DNA from: Streptosporangiaceae bacterium | GTDB taxonomy: Bacteria; Actinomycetota; Actinomycetes; Streptosporangiales; Streptosporangiaceae | NCBI GenBank assembly: GCA_030041275.1 | Contig: JASHOE010000127.1 | Location: 1 to 44,277 of the forward strand | DNA: 44,277 bases | Direction of reading: 5' to 3' | In this document: in pieces, positions 15,019 to 23,918 of the stretch | Layout of the letters: each line of letters begins with the position of its first letter | Numbering within the stretch: position 1 is the first letter of the stretch | Made by a program: the position numbers and the translations under genes | Notes under the pieces: generated by a model | Database searches by the model: none | Told to the model about the DNA's origin: nothing | Seen by the model: only the letters and a program-made list of their open reading frames with translations

Positions 15019-15732
15019 ATGACCACTCTCAGCTACACGGCTTGTCCCGGTATATCAGCTATCCCGACCGCTCCCGGAGATGCACCAGTGCGGCGTTGTC
15101 TGCGGCTATCAGGGCAGTTACTCGGCACGCTGGGTGTCGTGGTGCTGGGTTTCGCGGCCTACTTGTACTGGGGCACCGCGATGCGTGCGACCGCCGCGCA
15201 GCAGGTGTTTACCAGCGAGTTGGCCAGCCAGTGGTCGAGCACGAGCCAGCTCGCCGCCATCACCGGCGTTACCGACGTACCACCCGGCAAGCCCTTCGCG
15301 CTACTGCGGATCCCGCAGCTCGGCCAGCGGTGGCAGTTCGCTGTCGTCCAGGGCATCGAGCCAGCACAGCTCGCGCTGGCGCCCGGTCACCTACCCGGCT
15401 CCGCGCTGCCGGGCCAGGTCGGCAACTTTGTGGTGGCGGGCCACCGGATCACGGCCGGCAACCCGTTCTGGAGTCTGGGCACCCTCCGGCCGGGCGCGAT
15501 GATCACCGTCGTGACGATCACCGCCAGCTACGTGTACCGGGTAACGAGCAGGCCCAGGTCGGTGCCGGAACACGACCTCGCAGCCCTCGCGCCAGTGCCA
15601 TACCACCCCGGCGAGTCGGCCCGGCTCCGGATGATCACACTCATGACGAGCGATCCGCCGTGGACGGGTGACAGCAGCATCGTCGTCACCGGAGTTCTGG
15701 TCCGGGCACTGCCCCGGCAGCAAGGGGGCTGA
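15019..15732 (+). CDS. Class E sortase-fold protein with catalytic Cys and Arg replaced
   Basis: The protein has 237 residues, with a membrane anchor at about 30-50 (LSGQLLGTLGVVVLGFAAYLYW) and an external sortase domain. The family's first catalytic block is kept (NFVVAGHRITAGNPFWSL, His142). The second block, normally TLTTC followed nine residues later by Arg, reads ITLMTSDPPWTGDSSIVVTG. Cys is therefore Ser211 (codon AGC at 15649-15651) and Arg is Ser220. A transpeptidase cannot work without these. The gene keeps the usual genomic place of class E sortases beside the pknB cluster. An internal GTG at 15088, preceded by GGAGA at 15076-15080, is a good alternative start that would give 214 residues; the ATG at 15019 has no ribosome site but abuts a palindrome. 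Confidence 0.82.
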   Translation: MTTLSYTACPGISAIPTAPGDAPVRRCLRLSGQLLGTLGVVVLGFAAYLYWGTAMRATAAQQVFTSELASQWSSTSQLAAITGVTDVPPGKPFALLRIPQLGQRWQFAVVQGIEPAQLALAPGHLPGSALPGQVGNFVVAGHRITAGNPFWSLGTLRPGAMITVVTITASYVYRVTSRPRSVPEHDLAALAPVPYHPGESARLRMITLMTSDPPWTGDSSIVVTGVLVRALPRQQGG

Positions 15733-15737
15733 CGGTC

Positions 15738-15878
15738 GTGTATGGCTGGCTCTGGCGCCGGCTGCCGGGCGGCCCCGCCGCCCGGCTGGCCCAGCTCCTG
15801 GTGTTGCTCGCGCTAGTCGGGCTGCTGCTGTGGTACGTCGTCTACCCGTGGGCATCGCTGCACCTGTCGTTCGCTTAG
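15738..15878 (+). CDS. Small single-span membrane protein downstream of sortase
   Basis: This 46-residue protein starts at GTG 15738, five bases after the sortase stop, with GGGGG at 15724-15728 as ribosome site. It begins MYGWLWRRLPGGPAARLAQL, continues into one hydrophobic helix (LLVLLALVGLLLWYVVYPW) and ends SLHLSFA. Small proteins of this type, with an aromatic-basic start, one helix and a YPW-like end, are often found next to sortase and pbpA/pknB genes in actinomycetes. No function is known to me. Its position suggests coupling with the sortase-fold protein. Confidence 0.78.
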   Translation: MYGWLWRRLPGGPAARLAQLLVLLALVGLLLWYVVYPWASLHLSFA

Positions 15879-15905
15879 CAGGGTCAGCTGACCAGCGGTC
15901 AGGGA

Positions 15906-17708
15906 TCAGCCGCCGCCCCCGCCGCCGCCTCCGCCGGGCCCCGTAGTATCCGTCGCGCTAGGTGACGGTGACGGCGACGGTGACGGGCTGGCCTGCTGCA
16001 CCACGAAGATCGTGATGGGCGAGCCCGGCGCCAGCGAGGCGCCCGCCCCTGGGGAGGTTCCGGTGACGGTGCCCGGCTGACTCGAGCTTGACGTGCTTGG
16101 CTGCACTGACACGATGTAGTTATACGGCGCGGCCGAAAGCGCGGTCATGGCCTGAGCCTCGCTGTCCCCGATGACGTCCGGCACCGTCGGCTCTGACGGG
16201 GTCGCGGTGATCGTCACCGTCGACCCGGGGGACCGCAGCGTACCCGCGAGCGGTGTCTGGTCGTACACGGTGTTGAGCGGCGTGCCTGCCTGCTCCTGGG
16301 TCTTCACCGTGACCTTGAAGCCGTCCGCCGACAGCTCATTTTGGGCCGCAGCCACGCTCTTCCCGATCACGTCCGGGACTTTCACGTCCTTCGCCGCTGC
16401 CGGGCCGCTGGAGTAGACGATGTTGACCGCACTGCCCTTGGGCTCGTTCTGGCCGGCGCTGGGATTCGTGCTAATGACCGTGTTCTTGGCTGCGGTTGCA
16501 GAGGCCTGCGGGGTCTCATGACCGATCTTGAATCCCTTGTCGACGAGGGTGGCCTCCGCCGAGGTGAGCGACTTCCCGACCACCGACGGCACGGCCACGC
16601 CGCTGCTCCCGCCGGCTACGAATTTCAGCAGGAAGATCACCGCGACCAGCACCACGACGACCGTGGCCAGCGCGACCCACGGCCAGACCCGGTGCTGCCG
16701 CCGCGGCTGGCCGTCCGGGCCACCGTCGTCGGAACCATAGCCGGGCGGGCCGTACTGGTACGGGGGGATCGCCGCGGTCCGGCCAGCGAGCTGCGTCGTG
16801 CTGGCGCCCATCCGGCGTGTGCCAGCGCCGTAAGCGGCCGGCATCGGCGCCGCGAGTGGCGCACCGGATAGCGCGCGCTGTATGTCGTTGCGCATCTCGC
16901 CCGCGGACTGGTACCGGTCCGCCGGATCCTTGCGCATCGCCTTGAGCACGATGGCGTCGGCCCAGGGCGGCACCTCTGGATCTATCTGGGACGGCGGTAC
17001 GGGCTCCTCCTTGACGTGCTGGTAGGCGATCGCCACCGGCGAGTCGCCTGTGAAAGGAGGCCGACCAGTCAGCAGCTCGTACAGCAGGCAGCCGGTCGAG
17101 TACAGGTCGCTGCGGGCATCGACCCGCTCGCCCCTCGCCTGCTCCGGCGACAGGTACTGGGCCGTGCCGATGACCTGGGCGGTCTGCGTCATCGTCATCT
17201 GCGAGTCAGCGACCGCTCGAGCGATGCCGAAGTCCATCACCTTGACGTCGCCGGCCCTCGTCAGCATCACGTTGCCGGGCTTGATGTCGCGGTGGACGAT
17301 GCCATTCCGGTGGCTGTAAACCAGCGCCCTGAGTACCCCGTCGGTGATCTCGAGAGCCCGCTCCGGCAGCAGCCTGCGATCGTCCCTGAGCAGGTCGCGC
17401 AGCGTCCGGCCGTCGACGAACTCCATCACGATGTATGGCACCGGGGTGTTGCCCATCATGTCTTCGCCGGTGTCGTAGACGGCGACGATGGACGGGTGGT
17501 TCAGTGACGCCGCAGACTGGGCCTCCCGGCGGAACCTGGCCTGGAAGGTCTGGTCGCGGGCGAGGTCGTCCCGGAGCGTCTTCACCCCGACGATGCGGTC
17601 GAGGCGGATATCGCGGGCTCGGAACACTTCTGCCATCCCGCCGCGTCCGACGATCCCGTCGAGTTCGTAGCGGCCGCCGAGCAGCCGTGGCTGAGTCATG
17701 TCGCGCAC
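15906..17708 (-). CDS. pknB: Serine/threonine protein kinase PknB with PASTA domains
   Basis: The 600-residue protein has a Hanks kinase domain (about 14-280) with Gly loop GRGGMAEV, Lys43, catalytic HRDIKPGN (Asp141), DFG Asp159 and activation-loop threonines in MTMTQTAQVIGTAQYLSPE. A linker follows, then one transmembrane helix (341-364) and three external PASTA repeats (VPSVVGKS, VPDVIGKS, VPDVIGDS). PASTA domains bind peptidoglycan fragments or lipid II, and the kinase signals cell-wall synthesis inside the cell. Mycobacterial PknB has four repeats. The C-terminus ends in a Ser-Pro repeat and a run of nine glycines, which is odd. Start is GTG 17708; ATG 17699 is an alternative. It is the last gene of the fhaA operon. 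Confidence 0.96.
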   Translation of the reverse strand: MRDMTQPRLLGGRYELDGIVGRGGMAEVFRARDIRLDRIVGVKTLRDDLARDQTFQARFRREAQSAASLNHPSIVAVYDTGEDMMGNTPVPYIVMEFVDGRTLRDLLRDDRRLLPERALEITDGVLRALVYSHRNGIVHRDIKPGNVMLTRAGDVKVMDFGIARAVADSQMTMTQTAQVIGTAQYLSPEQARGERVDARSDLYSTGCLLYELLTGRPPFTGDSPVAIAYQHVKEEPVPPSQIDPEVPPWADAIVLKAMRKDPADRYQSAGEMRNDIQRALSGAPLAAPMPAAYGAGTRRMGASTTQLAGRTAAIPPYQYGPPGYGSDDGGPDGQPRRQHRVWPWVALATVVVVLVAVIFLLKFVAGGSSGVAVPSVVGKSLTSAEATLVDKGFKIGHETPQASATAAKNTVISTNPSAGQNEPKGSAVNIVYSSGPAAAKDVKVPDVIGKSVAAAQNELSADGFKVTVKTQEQAGTPLNTVYDQTPLAGTLRSPGSTVTITATPSEPTVPDVIGDSEAQAMTALSAAPYNYIVSVQPSTSSSSQPGTVTGTSPGAGASLAPGSPITIFVVQQASPSPSPSPSPSATDTTGPGGGGGGGGG

Positions 17709-17833
17709 TTAGGTTACCGTCCTGCTTATTGAGGGCTGCGACCAGCATGACAGTCTGGGATTGCCGCCGCACGCCCGGCTTGTCACGTTACCCGGCGGTG
17801 CGCCGTGCTGAGGTCCTAGGCGGGTCGGCGGGA

Positions 17834-19330
17834 TCATGAGTGTGCCTTCAGGTAGGCCTGGATGACCTGGACGGCGATCGGCGCGGCCGCGTCGGCGCCG
17901 AATCCGCCGCCTTGGACGATCACGCCGACCGCGATCGGCGACGGCTGACCTCCGGAGCCCGGCACGAAGCACGTGAAGACGGCGTCGTTGAGGTTGCCGT
18001 TGTCGATGCCATTCTGGGCGGTGCCGGTCTTGCCGTCGATCGTGATGCCGCCCGTGGCCTGTGGCCCGGCGGTGGCGTAGGCGGTACCCCCGGAGTTGTG
18101 CGTGACCTGGTACATCATGGTCTGCAGATCCCCGGCCACGGCCGGCGACACCGCCTGGCTGAGCACCGACGTCTTGGCTGACTGGATCACCGCCAGGCCA
18201 GGGCCGACCACCTGCTGGACCAGGTACGGGTACATCAGCTTGCCGTGGTTCGCGACCGCAGCCGAGAACATGGCCTCCTGCAGCGGCGTGACGGCGTCGT
18301 TGTACTGGCCGATGGCCGAGAATGCGGTGAGTGACGGATCGGTCCAGCCGCTGCCCTCCGGCAGGACGCTGGGCACCACGTGCAACGGGATCGAGAGCGA
18401 CTTGTTCATGCCGTACTGGCTCGAGTACTGCCGCAGCGTCGGCGCGCCCATCTGGCTGCCGAGATTGCCGAACGCGGTGTTGCACGACATATAGAACGCC
18501 TGGATGATGGGCGGGTTGCCATCACCGCAGATCTCGCCGCCGTCGTTGACCAGAAAATTACCGTTCGGCAGCTTGAGCGGCGACGGCGCGTACACCGTCG
18601 AGTTGGTGTTCTTCACCAGCTCGGTGGAGAAGGCCGCCGAGCTGGTGACGATCTTGAAGGACGAGCCGGGCGGATAGGTCTCCGAGATGGCTCGGTTCAG
18701 CAGCGGCTGCGATGGATTGGTCAGGAGTTGCTGATCAATCTTGTTGAGCTCCGTGCCGTTCTGCGTCGTGAGCTGGTTCGGGTCAAAGGACGGGTAGGAC
18801 GCCAGCGCCAGGATCGCGCCGGTGCTCGGGCTGATCGCCACCAGGGCCGCGGCATGCCCGCCGTCGTTGGCTAGCGCCGAATAGGCAGCCTGCTGGGCGG
18901 CCGGGCTGATGGTCAGCTCGACGGTGGCCCCCTGCTTCTGCTTCCCGGTCAACAGCGCGCTCAGGTTGTGGACGGCGAGCCGGGGGTCCGTGCCGGACAG
19001 CATGCTGTTCTCGGCCTGCTCGATGCCGGACGTGCTGTAAATAGTGTCGTAGCCGGTCACCGGCGCGTAGACCGGGCCCTGCGGGTAGTAGCGCTGGTAG
19101 GTGTCGGTGCCCTTGACCAGCCGGGACTCGGCGACCGTGACGTCGCCGCCGTCGCCCGTGGCGACGATCGAGCCGCGCTGGTAGGTGAACTGCTCGTTGA
19201 AGACCCGGATATTGCCGGGCTCCGCCGCCAGCTTGGTGGGCTCAAACGCCTGCACGTAGTTCATGTTGATCAGCAGCAGCACGAACATGGCCAGGCAAGC
19301 CAGCGAGATGCGCAGGAGCGCTCGGTTCAT
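17834..19330 (-). CDS. pbpA: Penicillin-binding protein PbpA (class B transpeptidase)
   Basis: The protein has 498 residues with one N-terminal anchor (ISLACLAMFVLLLINMNYVQ), a PBP dimerisation region, and a transpeptidase domain with the three active-site motifs: SxxK at 223-226 (PGSSFK), SCN at 282-284 and KTG at 434-436. It cross-links peptidoglycan outside the membrane, probably together with the RodA polymerase encoded by the gene it overlaps. The ATG overlaps the rodA stop by 4 bp (19327-19330), so the two are translationally coupled. Its place between rodA and pknB is the classical actinobacterial order. Confidence 0.96.
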   Translation of the reverse strand: MNRALLRISLACLAMFVLLLINMNYVQAFEPTKLAAEPGNIRVFNEQFTYQRGSIVATGDGGDVTVAESRLVKGTDTYQRYYPQGPVYAPVTGYDTIYSTSGIEQAENSMLSGTDPRLAVHNLSALLTGKQKQGATVELTISPAAQQAAYSALANDGGHAAALVAISPSTGAILALASYPSFDPNQLTTQNGTELNKIDQQLLTNPSQPLLNRAISETYPPGSSFKIVTSSAAFSTELVKNTNSTVYAPSPLKLPNGNFLVNDGGEICGDGNPPIIQAFYMSCNTAFGNLGSQMGAPTLRQYSSQYGMNKSLSIPLHVVPSVLPEGSGWTDPSLTAFSAIGQYNDAVTPLQEAMFSAAVANHGKLMYPYLVQQVVGPGLAVIQSAKTSVLSQAVSPAVAGDLQTMMYQVTHNSGGTAYATAGPQATGGITIDGKTGTAQNGIDNGNLNDAVFTCFVPGSGGQPSPIAVGVIVQGGGFGADAAAPIAVQVIQAYLKAHS

Positions 19331-20742
19331 GCGGCCCGCACCACCTGAGTCATGCCCTCGTCCTGGATGGGCTGCGGGGCCGGACCGCGGGCGCTGTCAC
19401 TGACGCGGATCAGCAGGCCGATGAAGATCCAGCTCGCTACCAGCGATGAGCCGCCTTCGGACAGGAACGGGGTCGTAATGCCAGTGAGCGGGATCAGGCC
19501 GCTGACCCCGCCAACGATCACGAATACCTGGAGCGCGAGCACGAAGGACAGGCCGCCCACGAGCAGCTTGGAGAACGGATCGGAGACTCCGAGTCCCGCC
19601 CGGAGGCCTCGCTGCACGAGCAGGCCGAAGATCAGCAACAGGGCCATGACGCCGACGAGGCCGAGTTCCTCGCCGAATGCGCTGAAGATGAAGTCACTCT
19701 GCACGAGGGGGGTGTGATACGGCTGGCCCTGGCCAAGCCCCGTGCCGAGCAGGCCACCGAACGCCATGCCCTCGAGGGCCTGCACCGGCTGGTAGGCAAT
19801 GCCGGTCGGGTTATTGCCCGCGAACGGGTGCAGCCAGATCGTGAACCGCTCCATCACGTGGTGGAACAGAATAGCGGTGATGAACGTGCCGAACAGAAAC
19901 AGCAGCACGCCAATGATCAGCCACGATATGCGCTGGGTGGCGATGTAGAGCATCACGATGAACATGCCGAAGAAGAGCGCGGCGGTGCCGATATCGGTCT
20001 CGAAGATCAGGATGAGCAGGCACGCGCCCCAGGCAATAAGCACCGGGCCCAGGTCGCGGGCCCTGGGCAGCGTCAGACCGAGCACGCGCCGCCCCGCCGA
20101 GGCGAGCACCTCGCGTTTGCTGACCAGATAGCCGGCGAAGAACACCGCGAGCGCCAGCCGGGCGAACTCGCCCGGCTCGACGGAGAACCCGCTGCCCAGG
20201 ATGATCCACACTTTGGCGCCGTTGACGACGCTGTGGCTCGCCGGTAGCAGGGCAGGGATCGCCAGCAGGACGAGGCCAAGTGCCCCCAGGGTGTAGGTGT
20301 ACCGCTGCAGGACGCGCGCATCCCTGACGAGCACCAGCACGGCCACCATGGCGATGACGGCAACGCCGCTGTACAGCAGCTGTGTCATTGTCGCCGAGCT
20401 CGACATGTCGGTGACCTGGAAGCCCGGGTTGCCGTTCCGGCCGGACTGCTGCAGCCGGTAGATCATCACGATGCCGAGGCCATTGAGCAGCACGGCGAGC
20501 GGCAGCAGCAGTGGATCAGCGTGCGGCGCGAGCCGCCGGATTGCGACGTGCGCGGCCAGCGTGAGAAGGGCGAACAGGACCAGATCCGTAGGCAGTGCCG
20601 GCAGCTTTCCGCGTAGCCCGAGGCCGACCGCGGTGTAGGCCAGCAGCACGACGGCCAGGGCGAAGGCGAGCATCACCAGCTCAGTCCTGCGCCGGCCGCG
20701 CGGCATCAGGACGGGCCGGTCAGCGCTTGCGGCTACCGTCAC
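19327..20742 (-). CDS. rodA: SEDS-family peptidoglycan glycosyltransferase RodA
   Basis: This 471-residue polytopic protein has about ten or more transmembrane helices. SEDS signatures include the PGEFARLALAVFFAGYLVSKRE segment, LIFETDIGTAALFFGMFIVMLY with the conserved Asp, and the C-terminal block AFGEELGLVGVMALLLIFGLL and GVSGLIPLTGITTPFLSEGGSSLVASW. SEDS proteins polymerise glycan strands from lipid II with a partner class B PBP, here PbpA. It overlaps pstP (20739-20742) and pbpA (19327-19330) by 4 bp each. By context it is RodA rather than FtsW, as no ftsI/murG/ftsQ genes are near. Confidence 0.95.
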   Translation of the reverse strand: MTVAASADRPVLMPRGRRRTELVMLAFALAVVLLAYTAVGLGLRGKLPALPTDLVLFALLTLAAHVAIRRLAPHADPLLLPLAVLLNGLGIVMIYRLQQSGRNGNPGFQVTDMSSSATMTQLLYSGVAVIAMVAVLVLVRDARVLQRYTYTLGALGLVLLAIPALLPASHSVVNGAKVWIILGSGFSVEPGEFARLALAVFFAGYLVSKREVLASAGRRVLGLTLPRARDLGPVLIAWGACLLILIFETDIGTAALFFGMFIVMLYIATQRISWLIIGVLLFLFGTFITAILFHHVMERFTIWLHPFAGNNPTGIAYQPVQALEGMAFGGLLGTGLGQGQPYHTPLVQSDFIFSAFGEELGLVGVMALLLIFGLLVQRGLRAGLGVSDPFSKLLVGGLSFVLALQVFVIVGGVSGLIPLTGITTPFLSEGGSSLVASWIFIGLLIRVSDSARGPAPQPIQDEGMTQVVRAA

Positions 20743-22112
20743 CCTGCCCCCACGAGGGCCTGACAGTAACCGGGCGCGGACGCCGGCTTAGCGGGAGCCG
20801 GGCCCCGGTGGGTGATAGGCGAATGGGCCCAGGTGTCGTAAGCCGCCGTGTAGCGGGTCTGGGCCTGCTGGTCCCGCTTGCACGTGTATTCATGCTGGAT
20901 GGACGTCAGGGTTGCCTGCGACTTGGCGAGCGTGGTCGGGTTCGTGGGCAGCGCGAGGTCGCCAGGCACGTGCGACAGCGGGATTCCCGTCCGGCGGTAG
21001 ACGCTCGACAAGCTGATGAAGCCGATCTTCTCGTTGATCCCGCGGAAGATGGCGACCTGTCCGCTGTCGGCAGCGAGGTAGTACTGGCCCTGCGTAGCGC
21101 GGTAGCCGAAGTACAACCCGCCTGCCACCACCGCCAGCAAGACAACGAGGATCGTGGTCACCACGGGCCAGCGCCGACGCGCCTCAGCGAACTCGTCGTC
21201 GGCGTCGTCCGACTCACGCGTCTGCTCGCCCGCGCGGCTGCCGTGTCCGTTGAGGCTGGCAACGGGCGCGCCGTCCGACGTCTCCACGGCACCGTGGCCC
21301 GTGGCCGCGCGCAGCAGCGTCAGGGCGTCGCCGCCCGCCGCCGCGCCAGCCAGCTGTGACTTCCGGGTCGGGGGCACCGGACTGGACTCGTCCACCACGT
21401 CGGCCACGATGCAGGTGATGTTGTCCGGGCCACCGTTGCGGATGGCGAGGTTGATCAGCTGATTGACCGCGTCCTCGGCGTCCGCGTTGGTGGACAACAG
21501 CTCGTGTACTTCTTCGTCGCTGACCACGTCGGTCAGGCCGTCAGAGCAGAGCAGGTACCTGTCGCCCAGCATGGCCTCGTGGATCGCCAGGTCGGGTTCG
21601 GCCTCCGTGCTGCCCTGCAGAGCGCGCATGATCAGCGAGCGCTGCGGGTGGTTGGCCGCCGCCGCCGGGCTGAGCCTGCCCTCATCCACCAGGGACTGGA
21701 TGAGCGTGTGGTCGCGGGTGATCTGGTAGAGGTCGTTTTCCCGCAGCAGGTAGGCCCTGGAGTCGCCGATGTGGCACACCGCCACCCGGGCGCCAGCCCA
21801 CAGGAGCGCGGTCAGCGTCGTGCCCATGCCTTCGACGGCGGGGTCAGACACGCTCATCTCGTGCAGCGTGTCGCGGGCGGATGCCACGGCCGCAGCCAGC
21901 GCGTCGAGCATCTCCTCGCTGCCGGTGAGGTTCTGCTTGTCCAGGGGCGCTATGGCGTCGATGGCAACCGCGCTCGCGACCTCGCCAGCCGCGTGCCCGC
22001 CCATGCCGTCGGCGATCGCCAGGAGCCGCGGACCGGCGTAGGCGGAATCCTCGTTGCCCTCCCGGAGCAGGCCGACGTCGCTGCGGAGCGCATAGTGCAG
22101 TGCGAACGTCAT
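20739..22112 (-). CDS. pstP: PP2C-type serine/threonine phosphatase PstP
   Basis: The 457-residue protein has a PP2C catalytic domain (about 5-235) with metal-binding motifs RSDVGLLREGNEDSAY, LLAIADGMGGHAAGEVAS, HIGDSRAYLL, DGLTDVVSDEE and NGGPDNITCIV. A linker follows, then one transmembrane helix (VVTTILVVLLAVVAGGLYFGY) and an external domain of about 120 residues. It reverses PknB-type phosphorylation of cell-wall and division proteins. Its stop overlaps rodA and its start overlaps fhaB, each by 4 bp. Confidence 0.96.
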   Translation of the reverse strand: MTFALHYALRSDVGLLREGNEDSAYAGPRLLAIADGMGGHAAGEVASAVAIDAIAPLDKQNLTGSEEMLDALAAAVASARDTLHEMSVSDPAVEGMGTTLTALLWAGARVAVCHIGDSRAYLLRENDLYQITRDHTLIQSLVDEGRLSPAAAANHPQRSLIMRALQGSTEAEPDLAIHEAMLGDRYLLCSDGLTDVVSDEEVHELLSTNADAEDAVNQLINLAIRNGGPDNITCIVADVVDESSPVPPTRKSQLAGAAAGGDALTLLRAATGHGAVETSDGAPVASLNGHGSRAGEQTRESDDADDEFAEARRRWPVVTTILVVLLAVVAGGLYFGYRATQGQYYLAADSGQVAIFRGINEKIGFISLSSVYRRTGIPLSHVPGDLALPTNPTTLAKSQATLTSIQHEYTCKRDQQAQTRYTAAYDTWAHSPITHRGPAPAKPASAPGYCQALVGAG

Positions 22113-22609
22113 CTGCGCAGCTCCAGAACGGTCTTGCCGATGCGGATGGGCACGCCTATCGGCACCGGGGTGGGCGCTGTCACCTTCTGCCGGTCCAGGT
22201 ACGTGCCATTAGTCGAACCGAGGTCCTCAACCAGCCATTGACCATCTTGCGGGAAGAGTCGGGCGTGTCGGGTGGAAGCGTAGTCGTCGGCGAGCACCAG
22301 CGTGGCGTCATCAGCCCGGCCGATAGTGATCTGCTGGTCGGTCAGCCCCAGCGAGGTGCCCGCCAGAGCGCCTGCGGTCACGAGCAGAAGCTGTGGCGTG
22401 CCGCCGCGTTGTGCTCGCTGTGCCCGCGGGGGCCGCTCGGCCGGCATGGATGGCTGGGGGATCGGTCGTGGTGTCGTCGTGCCGCGCCGACGCCGCTGGC
22501 TGACCTGGCCGAACAGGTCGGTCCTCACGACGCCGACGGCTGCGATCACAAAGAGCCACAAGACAGCAAGGAACCCGATCCTGACGAGGGTGAGCTCAAG
22601 CGCGTTCAT
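22109..22609 (-). CDS. fhaB: FHA-domain membrane protein FhaB
   Basis: The protein has 166 residues. An N-terminal transmembrane helix (VRIGFLAVLWLFVIAAVGVV) is followed by a basic, proline-rich linker and a C-terminal forkhead-associated domain (ITIGRADDATLVLADDYASTRHARLF, then DLGSTNGTYLDRQKV). FHA domains bind phosphothreonine; in mycobacteria FhaB (FipA) links PknA/B signalling to the divisome. The ATG at 22609 begins 129 bp after the fhaA stop, and the 3' end overlaps pstP by 4 bp. Confidence 0.95.
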   Translation of the reverse strand: MNALELTLVRIGFLAVLWLFVIAAVGVVRTDLFGQVSQRRRRGTTTPRPIPQPSMPAERPPRAQRAQRGGTPQLLLVTAGALAGTSLGLTDQQITIGRADDATLVLADDYASTRHARLFPQDGQWLVEDLGSTNGTYLDRQKVTAPTPVPIGVPIRIGKTVLELRR

Positions 22610-22738
22610 CGAGTCATGGTCCTTGTCGCCACGCCGCCTGTCGGCGTACGTGCGGGCGGCACTAGCCAGTGCAGCCTCGTTCCCTGCCCTTCCTGATTTT
22701 TAGAAGCTACGTCCGCCGCCCTCAGGTTGGTCTCGTCG

Positions 22739-23494
22739 TCAATAGCTGCCGTCACGGCGGAACACCAGGGTGGTGCGGCCGAGGGTGACCCGGGTGCCAT
22801 CGGTGAGCGCGACCCGGCGGACCGGCTGGCCATTGACGAACGTGCCGTTGGTCGAGCCGAGATCGACCAAGACGACCTCGCCGTCCTCGACCCGGATCTC
22901 GGCGTGGTGCCGGGATACGCCGGGGTCGACGAGCCGTAGGTCGCAGTCTGTGCCACGGCCGAGGATGACCAGGGGCGTGGTGATCTCGTAGGTGCGCTGG
23001 TGGCCCCCGTCCGGACCCCCGTCCGGGCCAGAAACCAGTAGCCGGGGGTTGCCGCGGAAGCCGCCGGCGGGCTGAGGCAGGTCCGTGGCCGGCCGCCGGA
23101 TCTCGCCGTCCTCGACGGTCGTACCCCGGATGACGCCGGACAGGATCCGGAAGGTTCCGGTGGTGAGGTCGCGGACCCCCTCGAACCGCATCCGTACCGG
23201 ACCCACGAACGAGTAGCCCTGTTCCTTGGCGTACTCGCGGGCGAGTGTAGCCAGCTCGATGCCCAGGCTGTCCGCGTACATGTCGAGGCGCGCATAGTCA
23301 TCTTCGGCCACCTCGACCACGAAGTCGTTCGGCACCAGAGTGCGGCCCTGAGCCACGATGGCTGCCCGGTCGTCCATCTCTCGCTGGATCGCGCTAGCCA
23401 CCTCGACCGGCTGAAGCTCGGATTTGAACGCCCGCGCAAAGGCACCCTCGACCATACCTTCGAGCCGGTGCTCAAAACGCTGCAAGACCCCCAC
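22739..23494 (-). CDS. fhaA: DUF3662 and FHA-domain protein FhaA
   Basis: The protein has 251 residues. The N-terminal DUF3662 domain (about 1-115: GVLQRFEHRLEGMVEGAFARAFKSELQPVEVASAI) is joined by a linker to a C-terminal FHA domain (VILGRGTDCDLRLVDPGVSRHHAEIRVEDG, DLGSTNGTFVNGQPV). In mycobacteria FhaA binds phosphorylated MviN/MurJ and slows peptidoglycan precursor export. Here the linker is short, about 50 residues, compared with the long low-complexity linker of the mycobacterial protein. Start is GTG 23494 after a strong GAGGAGG. This is the first gene of the operon; GATACGAT-like -10 sequences lie upstream on the minus strand around 23525-23535. Confidence 0.95.
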   Translation of the reverse strand: MGVLQRFEHRLEGMVEGAFARAFKSELQPVEVASAIQREMDDRAAIVAQGRTLVPNDFVVEVAEDDYARLDMYADSLGIELATLAREYAKEQGYSFVGPVRMRFEGVRDLTTGTFRILSGVIRGTTVEDGEIRRPATDLPQPAGGFRGNPRLLVSGPDGGPDGGHQRTYEITTPLVILGRGTDCDLRLVDPGVSRHHAEIRVEDGEVVLVDLGSTNGTFVNGQPVRRVALTDGTRVTLGRTTLVFRRDGSY

Positions 23495-23580
23495 GGCGGC
23501 GCCCTCCTCTCCCTGCCGTATCCGATCGTATCGGCGATGTGGGATAGCTCGGGGACGTGCTAACCTGACTGCTGCTCCCG

Positions 23581-23663
23581 GGGCGGGTGGCGGAACGGCA
23601 GACGCGCACGGTTCAGGTCCGTGTGTCCGAAAGGACGTGAGGGTTCAAATCCCTCCTCGCCCA
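23581..23663 (+). tRNA. tRNA-Leu (anticodon CAG)
   Basis: A complete cloverleaf can be drawn. Acceptor GGGCGGG pairs with CTCGCCC (23656-23662, one G-T), and A23663 is the discriminator. The anticodon stem CACGG/CCGTG has loop TTCAGGT with CAG at 23614-23616. The long variable arm GTCCGAAAGGAC is typical of class II tRNAs, and the T arm is GAGGG-TTCAAAT-CCCTC. CCA is not encoded. It reads CUG, the commonest Leu codon in high-GC genomes. A likely -10, TAACCT, is at 23561-23566. The tRNA next to fhaA is a conserved actinobacterial arrangement. Confidence 0.95.
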
Positions 23664-23918
23664 CCGCCACTTCATCCGCAATTACCCGGGCTGCTGACTC
23701 GGCTAGCTGGCCGCAGCATAGGCTGCGCGCGCCGTCCCTGTCACCGGATCGGCCCTGCTAGCCAGGCCATTTTGCAGCGAGGCGTGCACCTGTCCCGCAC
23801 GCATGGGGCGCTGTGACCCAGATCATGACGGCTTCTCCCGGACCGAGTGCATGCCGCCGGCGGCGCTGCGCGACGTTGGCTGGCTCTGGTGGCGGCGCAC
23901 ATCGGGCAGAATCGAGGT

